DNA of 51,482 bases from the NCBI GenBank assembly GCA_934178555.1, contig CAKPQL010000012.1, positions 1 to 51,482 of the forward strand, written 5' to 3'. Origin of the DNA: an uncultured Clostridia bacterium. GTDB lineage: Bacteria > Bacillota > Clostridia > TANB77 > CAG-508. The notes below the pieces were generated by a model that saw only the letters and a program-made list of their open reading frames with translations, had not been told where the DNA came from and ran no database searches. Shown one piece after another: positions 9,156 to 16,714 of the stretch (the first letter of the stretch is position 1; every line of letters starts with the position of its first letter). The position numbers were made by a program, and so were the translations under genes.

Positions 9156-9179
9156 GGGCAGGTTTATATAAACCTGCCC
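9156..9179. repeat. 24-bp perfect palindrome between rpmH and rnpA
   Basis: GGGCAGGTTTA and TAAACCTGCCC flank a central TA. The minus-strand side has the edge GTAGGG. A T tract does not follow directly, so it is not a standard terminator; it may attenuate or process the rpmH-rnpA transcript. Similar layout to 6817-6839. Confidence 0.7.
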
Positions 9180-9209
9180 CTACATAATTAATAGGCAGTT
9201 TCCTACATT

Positions 9210-9344
9210 CTATGCAGTAAGTTTTTTTCTTCCTTTTAATTTTCTTCTTTTTAAAACATTTCTTCCAGCTCTTGTTTTCATTCTTTTTAAAAATCCATGT
9301 TCTCTTTTTTCCTGTCTGTTTTTTGGTTGATATGTTCTTTTCAT
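9210..9344 (-). CDS. rpmH: 50S ribosomal protein L34
   Basis: 44 residues, starting MKRTYQPKNRQEKREHGFL and ending RRKLKGRKKLTA, essentially the universal L34 sequence. AGGAGG lies 6 nt before ATG 9344. First gene of the leftward rpmH-rnpA-yidD-yidC-jag transcript. A longer overlapping frame (9109-9351) is only a shadow of it. Confidence 0.98.
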   Translation of the reverse strand: MKRTYQPKNRQEKREHGFLKRMKTRAGRNVLKRRKLKGRKKLTA

Positions 9345-9379
9345 TTTGCACCTCCTAATTTTAAATAACAAGTAGAATG

Positions 9380-9409
9380 ATTATACACCAAATTATACTA
9401 AGTTGTCAA
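9380..9409 (-). promoter_or_regulatory. Sigma-A promoter for rpmH
   Basis: On the minus strand TTGACA (9409-9404), an 18-bp spacer and TATAAT (9385-9380) form a consensus promoter about 36 bp upstream of the L34 start. Confidence 0.8.
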
Positions 9410-9551
9410 TATATTTTTAACATATAGGGAAATATAGGTTTTTTAAGTTTTTTTGTTTTTTTTATTGCTTATTTGTTTTTTTTTTGATATTATATGAAAA
9501 TAATAGGGAAATAAGACTTTCAAAAGAAGTTAGAAGGGATGTTTGATTTTT

Positions 9552-10892
9552 ATGCAAAACGATTTAGATACTATTTTAAATGAAGCTAAAGAACTTTTAA
9601 AAAAAGAAATAACAAAAATTTCATATGATACTTGGATAAAAATATTAAACATAGACAGTATGCAAGACAACAATATTGTTTTATCTGTAAATGATCCTTT
9701 TAAAATAGATATTGTTAAAAATCGTTATGGTTCTTTAATAAATAATACATTTAATTATATTTTAAATAAAAATTGTACAGTTTCTTTTGTTTTATCTAAC
9801 GATGATGAAAAAACTCCATCAATTCAAAAGCCAACAATTGATTTAAAATATGGTTATTCAAATACTTCTTTAAATCCAAAATATACTTTTGATACATTTG
9901 TAGTAGGGGATAACAATAGATTTGCACATGCTGCTGCATTAGCAGTTGCAGAAGCTCCAGCATCCGCATATAATCCATTATTTTTATATGGTGGTGTAGG
10001 ATTGGGTAAAACTCATTTAATGCATTCTATTGGTAACGAAATATTAAGAACACACAAAGAGATGAATGTTCTTTATGTTACCTCTGAAAAATTTACAAAT
10101 GAATTTATTAATGCAATAAAAGATAATAGTAATGAAAAATTTAGAAATAAATATAGAAATATTGATATTTTATTAATAGATGATATTCAATTTATAGCAG
10201 GAAAAGAAAGAATTCAAGAAGAATTTTTCCATACTTTTAATAGTTTACATGAAAGTGGAAAACAAATTATAATTTCAAGTGATAGACCACCTCGTGATAT
10301 ACCATTATTAGAAGATAGGTTAAAATCAAGATTTGAGTGGGGACTAATTGCTGATATTTCTATGGCAGATTATGAAACTAGACTTGCTATTTTAAGAAAG
10401 AAAACTGATGAAAGCAATGTTATTATCTCTGATGATATTTTATCAAACATTGCAACAAAAATAGACTCAAATATTAGGGAATTAGAAGGTGTATTTAATA
10501 AGTTAGTAGCTAATTCTACGTTAACTCATGCACAAATCACAATGGAAATGTCTGAGAGAGCAATTAATGATATTATAAGGCAAAAAGAAAATGTAATTTC
10601 TATTGATTATATTCAAGAAGTTGTATGTAAATATTTTAATATTTCTATTGATGATTTAAAAAGTTCTAAAAGATCTAACGACGTTGCCTTTCCAAGACAA
10701 GTAGCAATGTATCTTTGTAGAACTATTATTCATGAATCTTTTCCTAATATAGGTAAGTCTTTTGGGAAAAGAGATCATTCTACAGTAATGCATGCATATA
10801 ACAAAATAGAAGATGATGTAAAAAATAATTCACAAACAAAATTAATTGTGGAAAGTGTTAAAAACATAATAATCAATAAAGATAATTTATAA
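9552..10892 (+). CDS. dnaA: Chromosomal replication initiator DnaA
   Basis: 446 residues from ATG 9552; a TTG at 9543 in the same frame is also possible, since AAGGG (9534-9538) is 4 nt from TTG and 13 from ATG. Domain I (1-80), a linker, the AAA+ domain III with GGVGLGKTHLMHSIGN (Walker A) and DILLIDDIQFIAG (Walker B), and the domain IV DNA-binding helix-turn-helix (PRQVAMYLCR, FGKRDHSTVMHA) are complete. Opens and loads the origin lying downstream of the gene. No in-frame CGG. Confidence 0.98.
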   Translation: MQNDLDTILNEAKELLKKEITKISYDTWIKILNIDSMQDNNIVLSVNDPFKIDIVKNRYGSLINNTFNYILNKNCTVSFVLSNDDEKTPSIQKPTIDLKYGYSNTSLNPKYTFDTFVVGDNNRFAHAAALAVAEAPASAYNPLFLYGGVGLGKTHLMHSIGNEILRTHKEMNVLYVTSEKFTNEFINAIKDNSNEKFRNKYRNIDILLIDDIQFIAGKERIQEEFFHTFNSLHESGKQIIISSDRPPRDIPLLEDRLKSRFEWGLIADISMADYETRLAILRKKTDESNVIISDDILSNIATKIDSNIRELEGVFNKLVANSTLTHAQITMEMSERAINDIIRQKENVISIDYIQEVVCKYFNISIDDLKSSKRSNDVAFPRQVAMYLCRTIIHESFPNIGKSFGKRDHSTVMHAYNKIEDDVKNNSQTKLIVESVKNIIINKDNL

Positions 10893-11191
10893 ATCAATAC
10901 TTTAATAAATTATCACAAAATGAAAATTTGTTTTTTTTATCTTTGTATTTCTTTCCTACGGAAGCAATACATTAGTTATTCACAACAAAAAAATAAAATG
11001 TGTTGATAACATGTTGAAATATCATTTATCAACATGTATAATTTTTAACTGTGAATAAAATTCAAAATTTTCCATAGGGTTATGAACAGGATTAAATTTA
11101 GGGATATTCATTATTTCATTAGTTTTCCACATAATCCACAAGACATATTACTATTAATACTATAATTATTTATATTATATATAAGGGAGAG
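10893..11191. other. oriC: oriC: DnaA-box cluster between dnaA and dnaN
   Basis: The 305-bp gap holds several close matches to the DnaA box TTATNCACA in both orientations: TTATTCACA 10976-10984, TGTTGATAA 11001-11009 (reverse), TTATCAACA 11026-11034, TGTGAATAA 11050-11058 (reverse), TTATGAACA 11080-11088, TTTTCCACA 11123-11131 and TAATCCACA 11132-11140. The last two are adjacent. AT-only stretches follow at 11141-11180, suited to unwinding. Strand direction of genes also flips here. Confidence 0.88.
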
Positions 11192-11197
11192 GTGCAT

Positions 11198-12313
11198 ATG
11201 AATTTTACTTGTGAAAAAGATAAAATGCTTAAAGCTATTAATTCCGTAGTAAAGGGAGTAGCTAGTAAAACAACAATGCCTATATTAGAAGGTATTTTAA
11301 TTCAAACCAATGATAATGAAATAAAATTAACTACATATGATTTAGAAATAGGAATAGAGTATGTTATAGAAAGTGAAGTTATAGAACAAGGAAGTACAGT
11401 AGTTAACGCTATAATGTTTAGTGAAATAATTAGAAAATTACCTGATACAGATATTAACTTTAATATAAATGAAAATAATTTACTTGTTATTGAATGTGAA
11501 GGTTCTCTATACAAATTAGCAACTATGAATCCAGAAGAATTTCCAGAATTACCAAAAATAGATATTGAAAATTCTGTTGAATTAGAGCAAAGAAGTTTAA
11601 AAAATATGATAAGAAAAACAATATTTGCTGTAAGTAATGAAGAAAATAGGCCAATCTTTACAGGTTGTTTATTTGAAGTAACTAATAATAAAATAAATGT
11701 AGTTGCAATTGATGGGTTTAGATTAGGATGGGTAAGTAATTATTTAAGTAAACAATATAGTGATTTTACAGCTGTAATTCCAGGAAAAACTCTAAACGAA
11801 GTTAATAAAATTGTTACAGATTCTTTTGAAATAATAAAGATAGGTGTTTCTAAAAATCAAGCTTTATTTGAAATGGAGAATTGTAAAATTGTTACAAGAT
11901 TGTTAGATGGGGAATTTTTAAATTATTCAAATGTCGTTCCAAAAAATTGGGAAACAAGAATAAGAGTTAATAAAAATATTTTTCAAAACTGTTTTGAGAG
12001 GATTAGTTTAATATCTGCATCAACTATTGAAAAAGAAAAAAAATATCCAGTAAAAATAAATATTGATATAGGAAAAGTAACTATTTCATGTACAAACCAA
12101 ACAGGTGACGCAAAAGAAGAAATGTATGTAGCTACAGAAGGAAAAAATTTAGAGATAGGAGTAAATCCAAAATATTTCTTAGATGCTCTAAAAGCTATAG
12201 ATGATGAAGAAGTTTTTGTTGATTTTGGTACAAGCATTTCTCCTTGTGTTATAAGACCTATAGAGAATGAAGATTATACTTATATGATTTTACCAATAAG
12301 AATGAAAGAATAA
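11198..12313 (+). CDS. dnaN: DNA polymerase III beta subunit (sliding clamp)
   Basis: 371 residues. Ring-shaped clamp that tethers DNA polymerase III. Three-domain clamp fold; MNFTCEKDKMLKAINSVVKGV at the start, NRPIFTGCLFEV mid-protein and the C-terminal YMILPIRMKE motif are typical. GGGAGAGG lies 5 nt before ATG 11198, preferred to GTG 11192, which overlaps the ribosome-binding site. Confidence 0.98.
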   Translation: MNFTCEKDKMLKAINSVVKGVASKTTMPILEGILIQTNDNEIKLTTYDLEIGIEYVIESEVIEQGSTVVNAIMFSEIIRKLPDTDINFNINENNLLVIECEGSLYKLATMNPEEFPELPKIDIENSVELEQRSLKNMIRKTIFAVSNEENRPIFTGCLFEVTNNKINVVAIDGFRLGWVSNYLSKQYSDFTAVIPGKTLNEVNKIVTDSFEIIKIGVSKNQALFEMENCKIVTRLLDGEFLNYSNVVPKNWETRIRVNKNIFQNCFERISLISASTIEKEKKYPVKINIDIGKVTISCTNQTGDAKEEMYVATEGKNLEIGVNPKYFLDALKAIDDEEVFVDFGTSISPCVIRPIENEDYTYMILPIRMKE

Positions 12314-12371
12314 TACTCTAGATAAATTATTTTCTAATATTAGAAGATAGAAAGTAGGAAGAAAGAATAGT

Positions 12372-12701
12372 ATGGAAACTTTTTATATTTTTTTAATAAT
12401 ATTTTTTGCAATTTTAATTTTATTATATCCAATAATAAGAATTGTTTATTTCTTTTCTAGTAAAAAAAATATAAGAAATAAAGTTTTGAATTTAATAATA
12501 ATTATTATTTCTTATATCATTATATATTTTGTAATAAGAAATAATATTAGTAGTATTGCAAACAGGGATTTTGGAAGAGTTATTAATTATAGTAAAGAAA
12601 TGATTTTTATAATTGCAACAATAATTTTAGGTAGCATAATAGAAACTATATTTAATACAATTATAAATTTCTTTATAAATAGAAGAATAAGAAATAGGTA
12701 A
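12372..12701 (+). CDS. Small membrane protein of unknown function between dnaN and recF
   Basis: 109 residues with about three hydrophobic segments (roughly 4-28, 37-56, 72-98) and a basic C-terminus (RRIRNR). I do not recognise a family. The slot between dnaN and recF is more often held by the S4-domain RNA-binding protein YaaA, which this does not resemble. AGGAAG lies about 11 nt before ATG. It ends 7 nt before recF, so is probably co-transcribed. Confidence 0.65.
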   Translation: METFYIFLIIFFAILILLYPIIRIVYFFSSKKNIRNKVLNLIIIIISYIIIYFVIRNNISSIANRDFGRVINYSKEMIFIIATIILGSIIETIFNTIINFFINRRIRNR

Positions 12702-12708
12702 TAATTTT

Positions 12709-13771
12709 ATGCATGTAAACAAAATTAAGTTAGAGAATTTTAGAAATTATAGTAGTCAAGAAATAATATTAGATAAGAATGTTAATATTATTTATGGAAA
12801 TAATGGTGAGGGAAAAACTAATATTTTAGAGTCTATTTTTGTTTGTGGATTGCGGAAAATCTTTTAGAACAAATAAAGAGAAAGAGTTAATTAAAATAGG
12901 TGAAAAGTTTGCAAAAATAGAAATTGACTATGAAAAAAATGATAGAAAAGGAAATATAAAATTTAATATTGAAGACAAAAAAAACATTTTTTTAAATGAT
13001 GTGAAATTAAGTAAAACTAGTGAATTATTAGGAAATATATATGTTGTTTTATTTAATCCTAATGATATAAATATATTAAAACAGGGACCTGCATATAGAA
13101 GAAAATTTTTAAATATTATGATAAGTCAATTAAGGCCTAATTATGTTTATTTATTAAATAATTATATGAAAACACTTGAACAAAGAAATACTTATTTAAG
13201 ACAAATAAAATATGAAAATAAAAGTATTGATTTACTAGATATATGGGATGAAAGATTAGCAGAATTAGGAGAAAAAATATATTTATATAGAAAAGATTTT
13301 ATTGAAAAAATAATAAATAAAATAAATAAAATACATGAAAATATAACTAATAAAAAAGAAGTAATAAAAATTGTTTATAATAGCAATTGTGACAGTAAAG
13401 AAAAGTATTTAGAAAAAGTAAAAAATAGTAGAAGTGTAGATATACAAAAAGGATTTACAAATTTGGGAGTACATAGAGATGATTTTTCTATTATTATTAA
13501 TGAAAAACCTGTAAATATATATGGTTCTCAAGGACAACAAAGAACTGTTATAATATCTTTAAAATTGTCTGAATTGGAAATTATATATGATGAGATTGGA
13601 GAAAAACCAATATTATTATTAGATGATTTTATGTCTGAGTTAGATAAAGAAAGAAGAGTTGCTTTATTAGAAAATATAAAAGAGAATCAAATAATAATAA
13701 CTTGTACAGATAAATTTGATTTGAAAAATGATGCTAATTTTTTAAAAGTTGAAAATGGAAAGGTTTTGTGA
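12709..13771 (+). CDS. recF: DNA replication/repair protein RecF, needs +1 shift at CGG
   Basis: RecF loads RecA at gaps. The frame beginning ATG 12709 gives MHVNKIKLENFRNY and the Walker A GNNGEGKTNILESIF, then meets CGG at 12853 and stops four codons later. Skipping one base continues as GKSFRTNKEKELIKIG, the conserved RecF segment, to the end, including the ABC signature (YGSQGQQRTVIISLKL) and Walker B (ILLLDDFMSELD). Joined product 353 residues, normal for RecF. Neither part alone could be functional: Walker A is in the first, signature and Walker B in the second. The ATG 7 nt after the upstream gene suggests translational coupling. Confidence 0.9.
12853..12855 (+). other. Candidate +1 frameshift site 2 (TTG-CGG-A) in recF
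   Basis: CGG is codon 49 counted from ATG 12709. The zero frame is TTG CGG AAA ATC TTT TAG. Skipping C gives TTG GGA AAA TCT TTT AGA (LGKSFR), the expected RecF sequence. Confidence 0.88.
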
Positions 13772-13775
13772 TAAT

Positions 13776-14012
13776 ATGTACTTGCATATAGGAAAAGACT
13801 ATGTTATAGATGAAAATAATATAATAGGTATTTTTAATATGGAAGCTATAAAAAAAAGTAGAGAATACGAGCATTTATATGAAAATATAAAAGATAATAT
13901 AGTTGATATATCTAGTGGAGTTCAGAAAACACTTATATTAGTTAAAAATAAAAATACAAAAGGATATATAACCAATATATCTTCGACAACATTGAAAAAA
14001 AGGGAAGTTTAA
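13776..14012 (+). CDS. remB: RemB/DUF370-type regulatory protein
   Basis: 78 residues from ATG 13776, matching the DUF370 pattern MYLHIGKDYVIDENNIIGIFN, then TKGYITNISSTTLKKR. Relatives (RemA/RemB) bind DNA and affect matrix gene expression; position between recF and gyrB is that of B. subtilis yaaB/remB. An upstream in-frame start at 13749 would overlap recF. It starts 4 nt after recF ends. Confidence 0.85.
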   Translation: MYLHIGKDYVIDENNIIGIFNMEAIKKSREYEHLYENIKDNIVDISSGVQKTLILVKNKNTKGYITNISSTTLKKREV

Positions 14013-14024
14013 GGAGGATTTTTA

Positions 14025-15953
14025 ATGGAAAAGTTTAAACACGAATATGGGGCAGAACAAATTCAAGTATTAGAAGGGCTAGAGGCTGTAAGAAAAAGAC
14101 CAGGTATGTATATTGGAAGTGTATCTATAAGAGGATTACATCATTTAGTATATGAAATTGTAGATAATGCTGTTGATGAAGCTTTAGCTGGTTATTGTAC
14201 ACATATAAAAGTAATAATAGAAGAAGGAAATGTTATTTGTGTTGAAGATGATGGTAGAGGAATACCTGTTGGAATACATCCAAAAACAGGATTATCTGCT
14301 GCTGAAACTGTTTATACTGTTCTACATGCTGGAGGTAAATTTGGCGGAGATAGTGGATACAAAGTGTCTGGAGGATTACATGGTGTTGGTGCATCTGTTG
14401 TAAATGCATTGTCTGACTGGACAGAAGTTACAATACAAAGAGATGGCGGAATTTACCAAATGGCTTTTGAAAAAGGAAAAACAGTAAAACCTTTAAAAAG
14501 AATAGGAGATTCTGATAAAACAGGTACAAAAGTAAGATTTTTAGCTGATGGAAGCATTTTTGAAACTTTAGAATATGAATTTGAAGTACTAGAGAATAGA
14601 TTTAGAGAGATGGCTTTTTTAACTAAAGGACTTCGTATAAGTTTACAAGATTTAAGAGGAGAACAAGAAAAAAAGGTAGAATTTTGTTTTGAAGGTGGAC
14701 TTGTTTCTTTTGTTGAATATTTAAACAATAGTAAAGAAAAATTGCATCCAACTCCTATATATATAGAAAAACAGGGAGAAGTTCCTGTTGAAATTGCAAT
14801 ACAATATACAACTTCTTATTCAGAAAATATATATACATTTGTAAATAATATAAATACAATAGAAGGCGGAACGCACTTAGAAGGATTTAAAAGAGCTTTA
14901 ACAAAAATATTTAATGATTATGCAAGAAGTCATAATATATTAAAAGAAAAAGATAATAATTTACAAGGTGAAGATATAAGAGAAGGAATAACTGCTGTAA
15001 TTTCTGTAAAGGTTAAAGAACCTCAATTTGAAGGACAAACTAAAACAAAATTAGGTAACAGTGAAGTAACAGGAATAGTAGTAAGTATGATGAATGAAGC
15101 TTTATCATCTTTCTTAGAAGAAAACCCAAATGTAGCAAAAGCTATTTTAGAGAAGTGTATAAGTGCTTCTCGTGCTAGGGAAGCTGCAAGAAAAGCAAGA
15201 GAATTAGTAAGAAAGAAAAGCTCTTTAGAAACATCAACACTTCCAGGAAAATTAGCTGATTGCAGTAGTAAAAATGCAGATGAATGTGAAGTATTTATTG
15301 TAGAGGGAGATTCTGCAGGAGGTAGTGCAAAGCAGGGTAGAGATAGAAAATTTCAAGCTATATTGCCACTTTGGGGAAAAATGTTAAACGTAGAAAAATC
15401 AAGAGCAGATAAAATATATGGTAATGATAAATTAAATCCTGTAATTGTAGCTATAGGAGCTGGAATTGGGGCTGATTTTGATATTAGTAAAATCAGATAT
15501 GGAAAAGTAATAATTATGGCCGATGCAGATGTTGATGGAGCCCATATTAGAACTTTATTATTAACTTTCTTCTTTAGATATATGAGACCACTTATAGAAA
15601 ATGGAAATGTATATTTAGCTCAACCACCTTTATATAAATTATCTAAAAAAGGAATGAAGGATGTATATTGCTATACTGATGAAGATTTGTCAAAAGCATA
15701 TAAAGAATTAGAGGAAAAAGGAATAGAAAGAGATCAACTAGGCTTACAAAGATATAAAGGTCTTGGAGAAATGAATCCAGATCAATTATGGGAAACAACT
15801 ATGGATCCAGAAAAAAGAGTATTAATAAAAGTTCATTTAGAGGATGCTATAGAGGCTGATAAAACTTTTAATATGCTTATGGGAGACGATGTTGGACCAC
15901 GTAGAGATTTTATAATAACTAATGCAAAATTCGTAAAAAATTTAGATATATAA
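14025..15953 (+). CDS. gyrB: DNA gyrase subunit B
   Basis: 642 residues, full length. ATPase subunit of gyrase. GHKL ATP-binding motifs (EIVDNAVDEALAG, DDGRGIPVGIHP, GLHGVGASVVNALS), the transducer region, the Toprim motifs EGDSAGGSAKQGRDR and DADVDGAHIRTLLL, and the C-terminal QRYKGLGEMNPDQLWETTMD are all present. GGAGG lies before ATG, 12 nt after remB. Its partner gyrA lies 24 kb away rather than directly downstream, because the giant gene and an operon intervene. No in-frame CGG. Confidence 0.99.
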   Translation: MEKFKHEYGAEQIQVLEGLEAVRKRPGMYIGSVSIRGLHHLVYEIVDNAVDEALAGYCTHIKVIIEEGNVICVEDDGRGIPVGIHPKTGLSAAETVYTVLHAGGKFGGDSGYKVSGGLHGVGASVVNALSDWTEVTIQRDGGIYQMAFEKGKTVKPLKRIGDSDKTGTKVRFLADGSIFETLEYEFEVLENRFREMAFLTKGLRISLQDLRGEQEKKVEFCFEGGLVSFVEYLNNSKEKLHPTPIYIEKQGEVPVEIAIQYTTSYSENIYTFVNNINTIEGGTHLEGFKRALTKIFNDYARSHNILKEKDNNLQGEDIREGITAVISVKVKEPQFEGQTKTKLGNSEVTGIVVSMMNEALSSFLEENPNVAKAILEKCISASRAREAARKARELVRKKSSLETSTLPGKLADCSSKNADECEVFIVEGDSAGGSAKQGRDRKFQAILPLWGKMLNVEKSRADKIYGNDKLNPVIVAIGAGIGADFDISKIRYGKVIIMADADVDGAHIRTLLLTFFFRYMRPLIENGNVYLAQPPLYKLSKKGMKDVYCYTDEDLSKAYKELEEKGIERDQLGLQRYKGLGEMNPDQLWETTMDPEKRVLIKVHLEDAIEADKTFNMLMGDDVGPRRDFIITNAKFVKNLDI

Positions 15954-15961
15954 TAATAAAT

Positions 15962-15994
15962 ATTAATAGCTCGGAATTAATCCGAGCTATTAAT
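15962..15994. repeat. 14-bp inverted repeat after gyrB
   Basis: 15962-15975 and 15981-15994 pair perfectly around a 5-nt loop; core arms are TAGCTCGGA and TCCGAGCTA. It lies 8 nt after the gyrB stop. No T run follows, so it may be a 3'-end stabilising hairpin or factor-assisted terminator. Confidence 0.65.
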
Positions 15995-16714
15995 CGATAA
16001 AACCTATATTAATCTTCAGTTAAGACTAATATATATAATTTTTTCACCTAATATATATTTCTATATAAATAAGCAATAAACCACATATATTAATCAGTCA
16101 CTCGACTATAAAAACACTATAAAAAACTATATTCATCCATATTTCAGGACTAGTAATAACCTTTTTAACTAATATTAATATAGTCTTAACCCAGCTATAA
16201 TACTTATAATTTAACCATATATATAATAAAATTTAGAAAAAACAATCTGTACAAAAATATAGCTTGCATATAAATATTATAACCTTCGGCTAGAACTAAT
16301 TATAACCTTATATAAAGCTATAATTAATTTTTCGCTCGAATACTAAAAATCCTTTAAATAAAAAACTTTTAGCACTCTTAGCTCAACTAATATAAATCTT
16401 ATGTTTATATTATGTGTAATTCTTTTTTTTTTTATTCAAAAAAATAATAATTCAATAAAAAAATTTTAAAAAAATAAAACAGATAATTTATTTATTCCGT
16501 AGTAATATGTTGAAAAATATAAAAAAATGTAACAAACATTTAACACAAAAACAATGTTATAGAAAAAATCTTATAATATGTATATCCCTAAAATCATAGA
16601 AGCTAACTGAATTTATTGGTAAATTTACCTACTTTAAAATATAAATATATAATATATAATAAAACATATATTATATTAGGCAAAGCAAGCTTTGCTATAC
16701 AAAGGAGTAGGAAA
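15995..16714. other. 720-bp non-coding stretch before the giant gene
   Basis: Very AT-rich, rich in stops in all frames and in TATATA-type steps. I find no recognisable gene, riboswitch or consensus promoter. A TATAAT at 16572-16577 lacks a clear -35 at 17 bp. Just before the giant gene, GCAAAG and CTTTGC form a small hairpin with a CAAG loop, ahead of its ribosome-binding site. Probably the promoter region and long 5' leader of the giant gene. Confidence 0.5.

Noticed and set aside
9109..9351. 80-codon minus-strand frame over rpmH
   Set aside because: It is the wrong frame over the true 44-residue L34 gene at 9210-9344, which has the ideal ribosome-binding site and exact family sequence.
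12839..13771. RecF starting at TTG 12839 as a short form
   Set aside because: It would lack Walker A and has no ribosome-binding site; the missing N-terminus lies in the frame from ATG 12709.
16616..16714. 33-codon N-terminal extension of the giant protein
   Set aside because: The ATG at 16715 has a good ribosome-binding site and directly precedes the signal-anchor helix.
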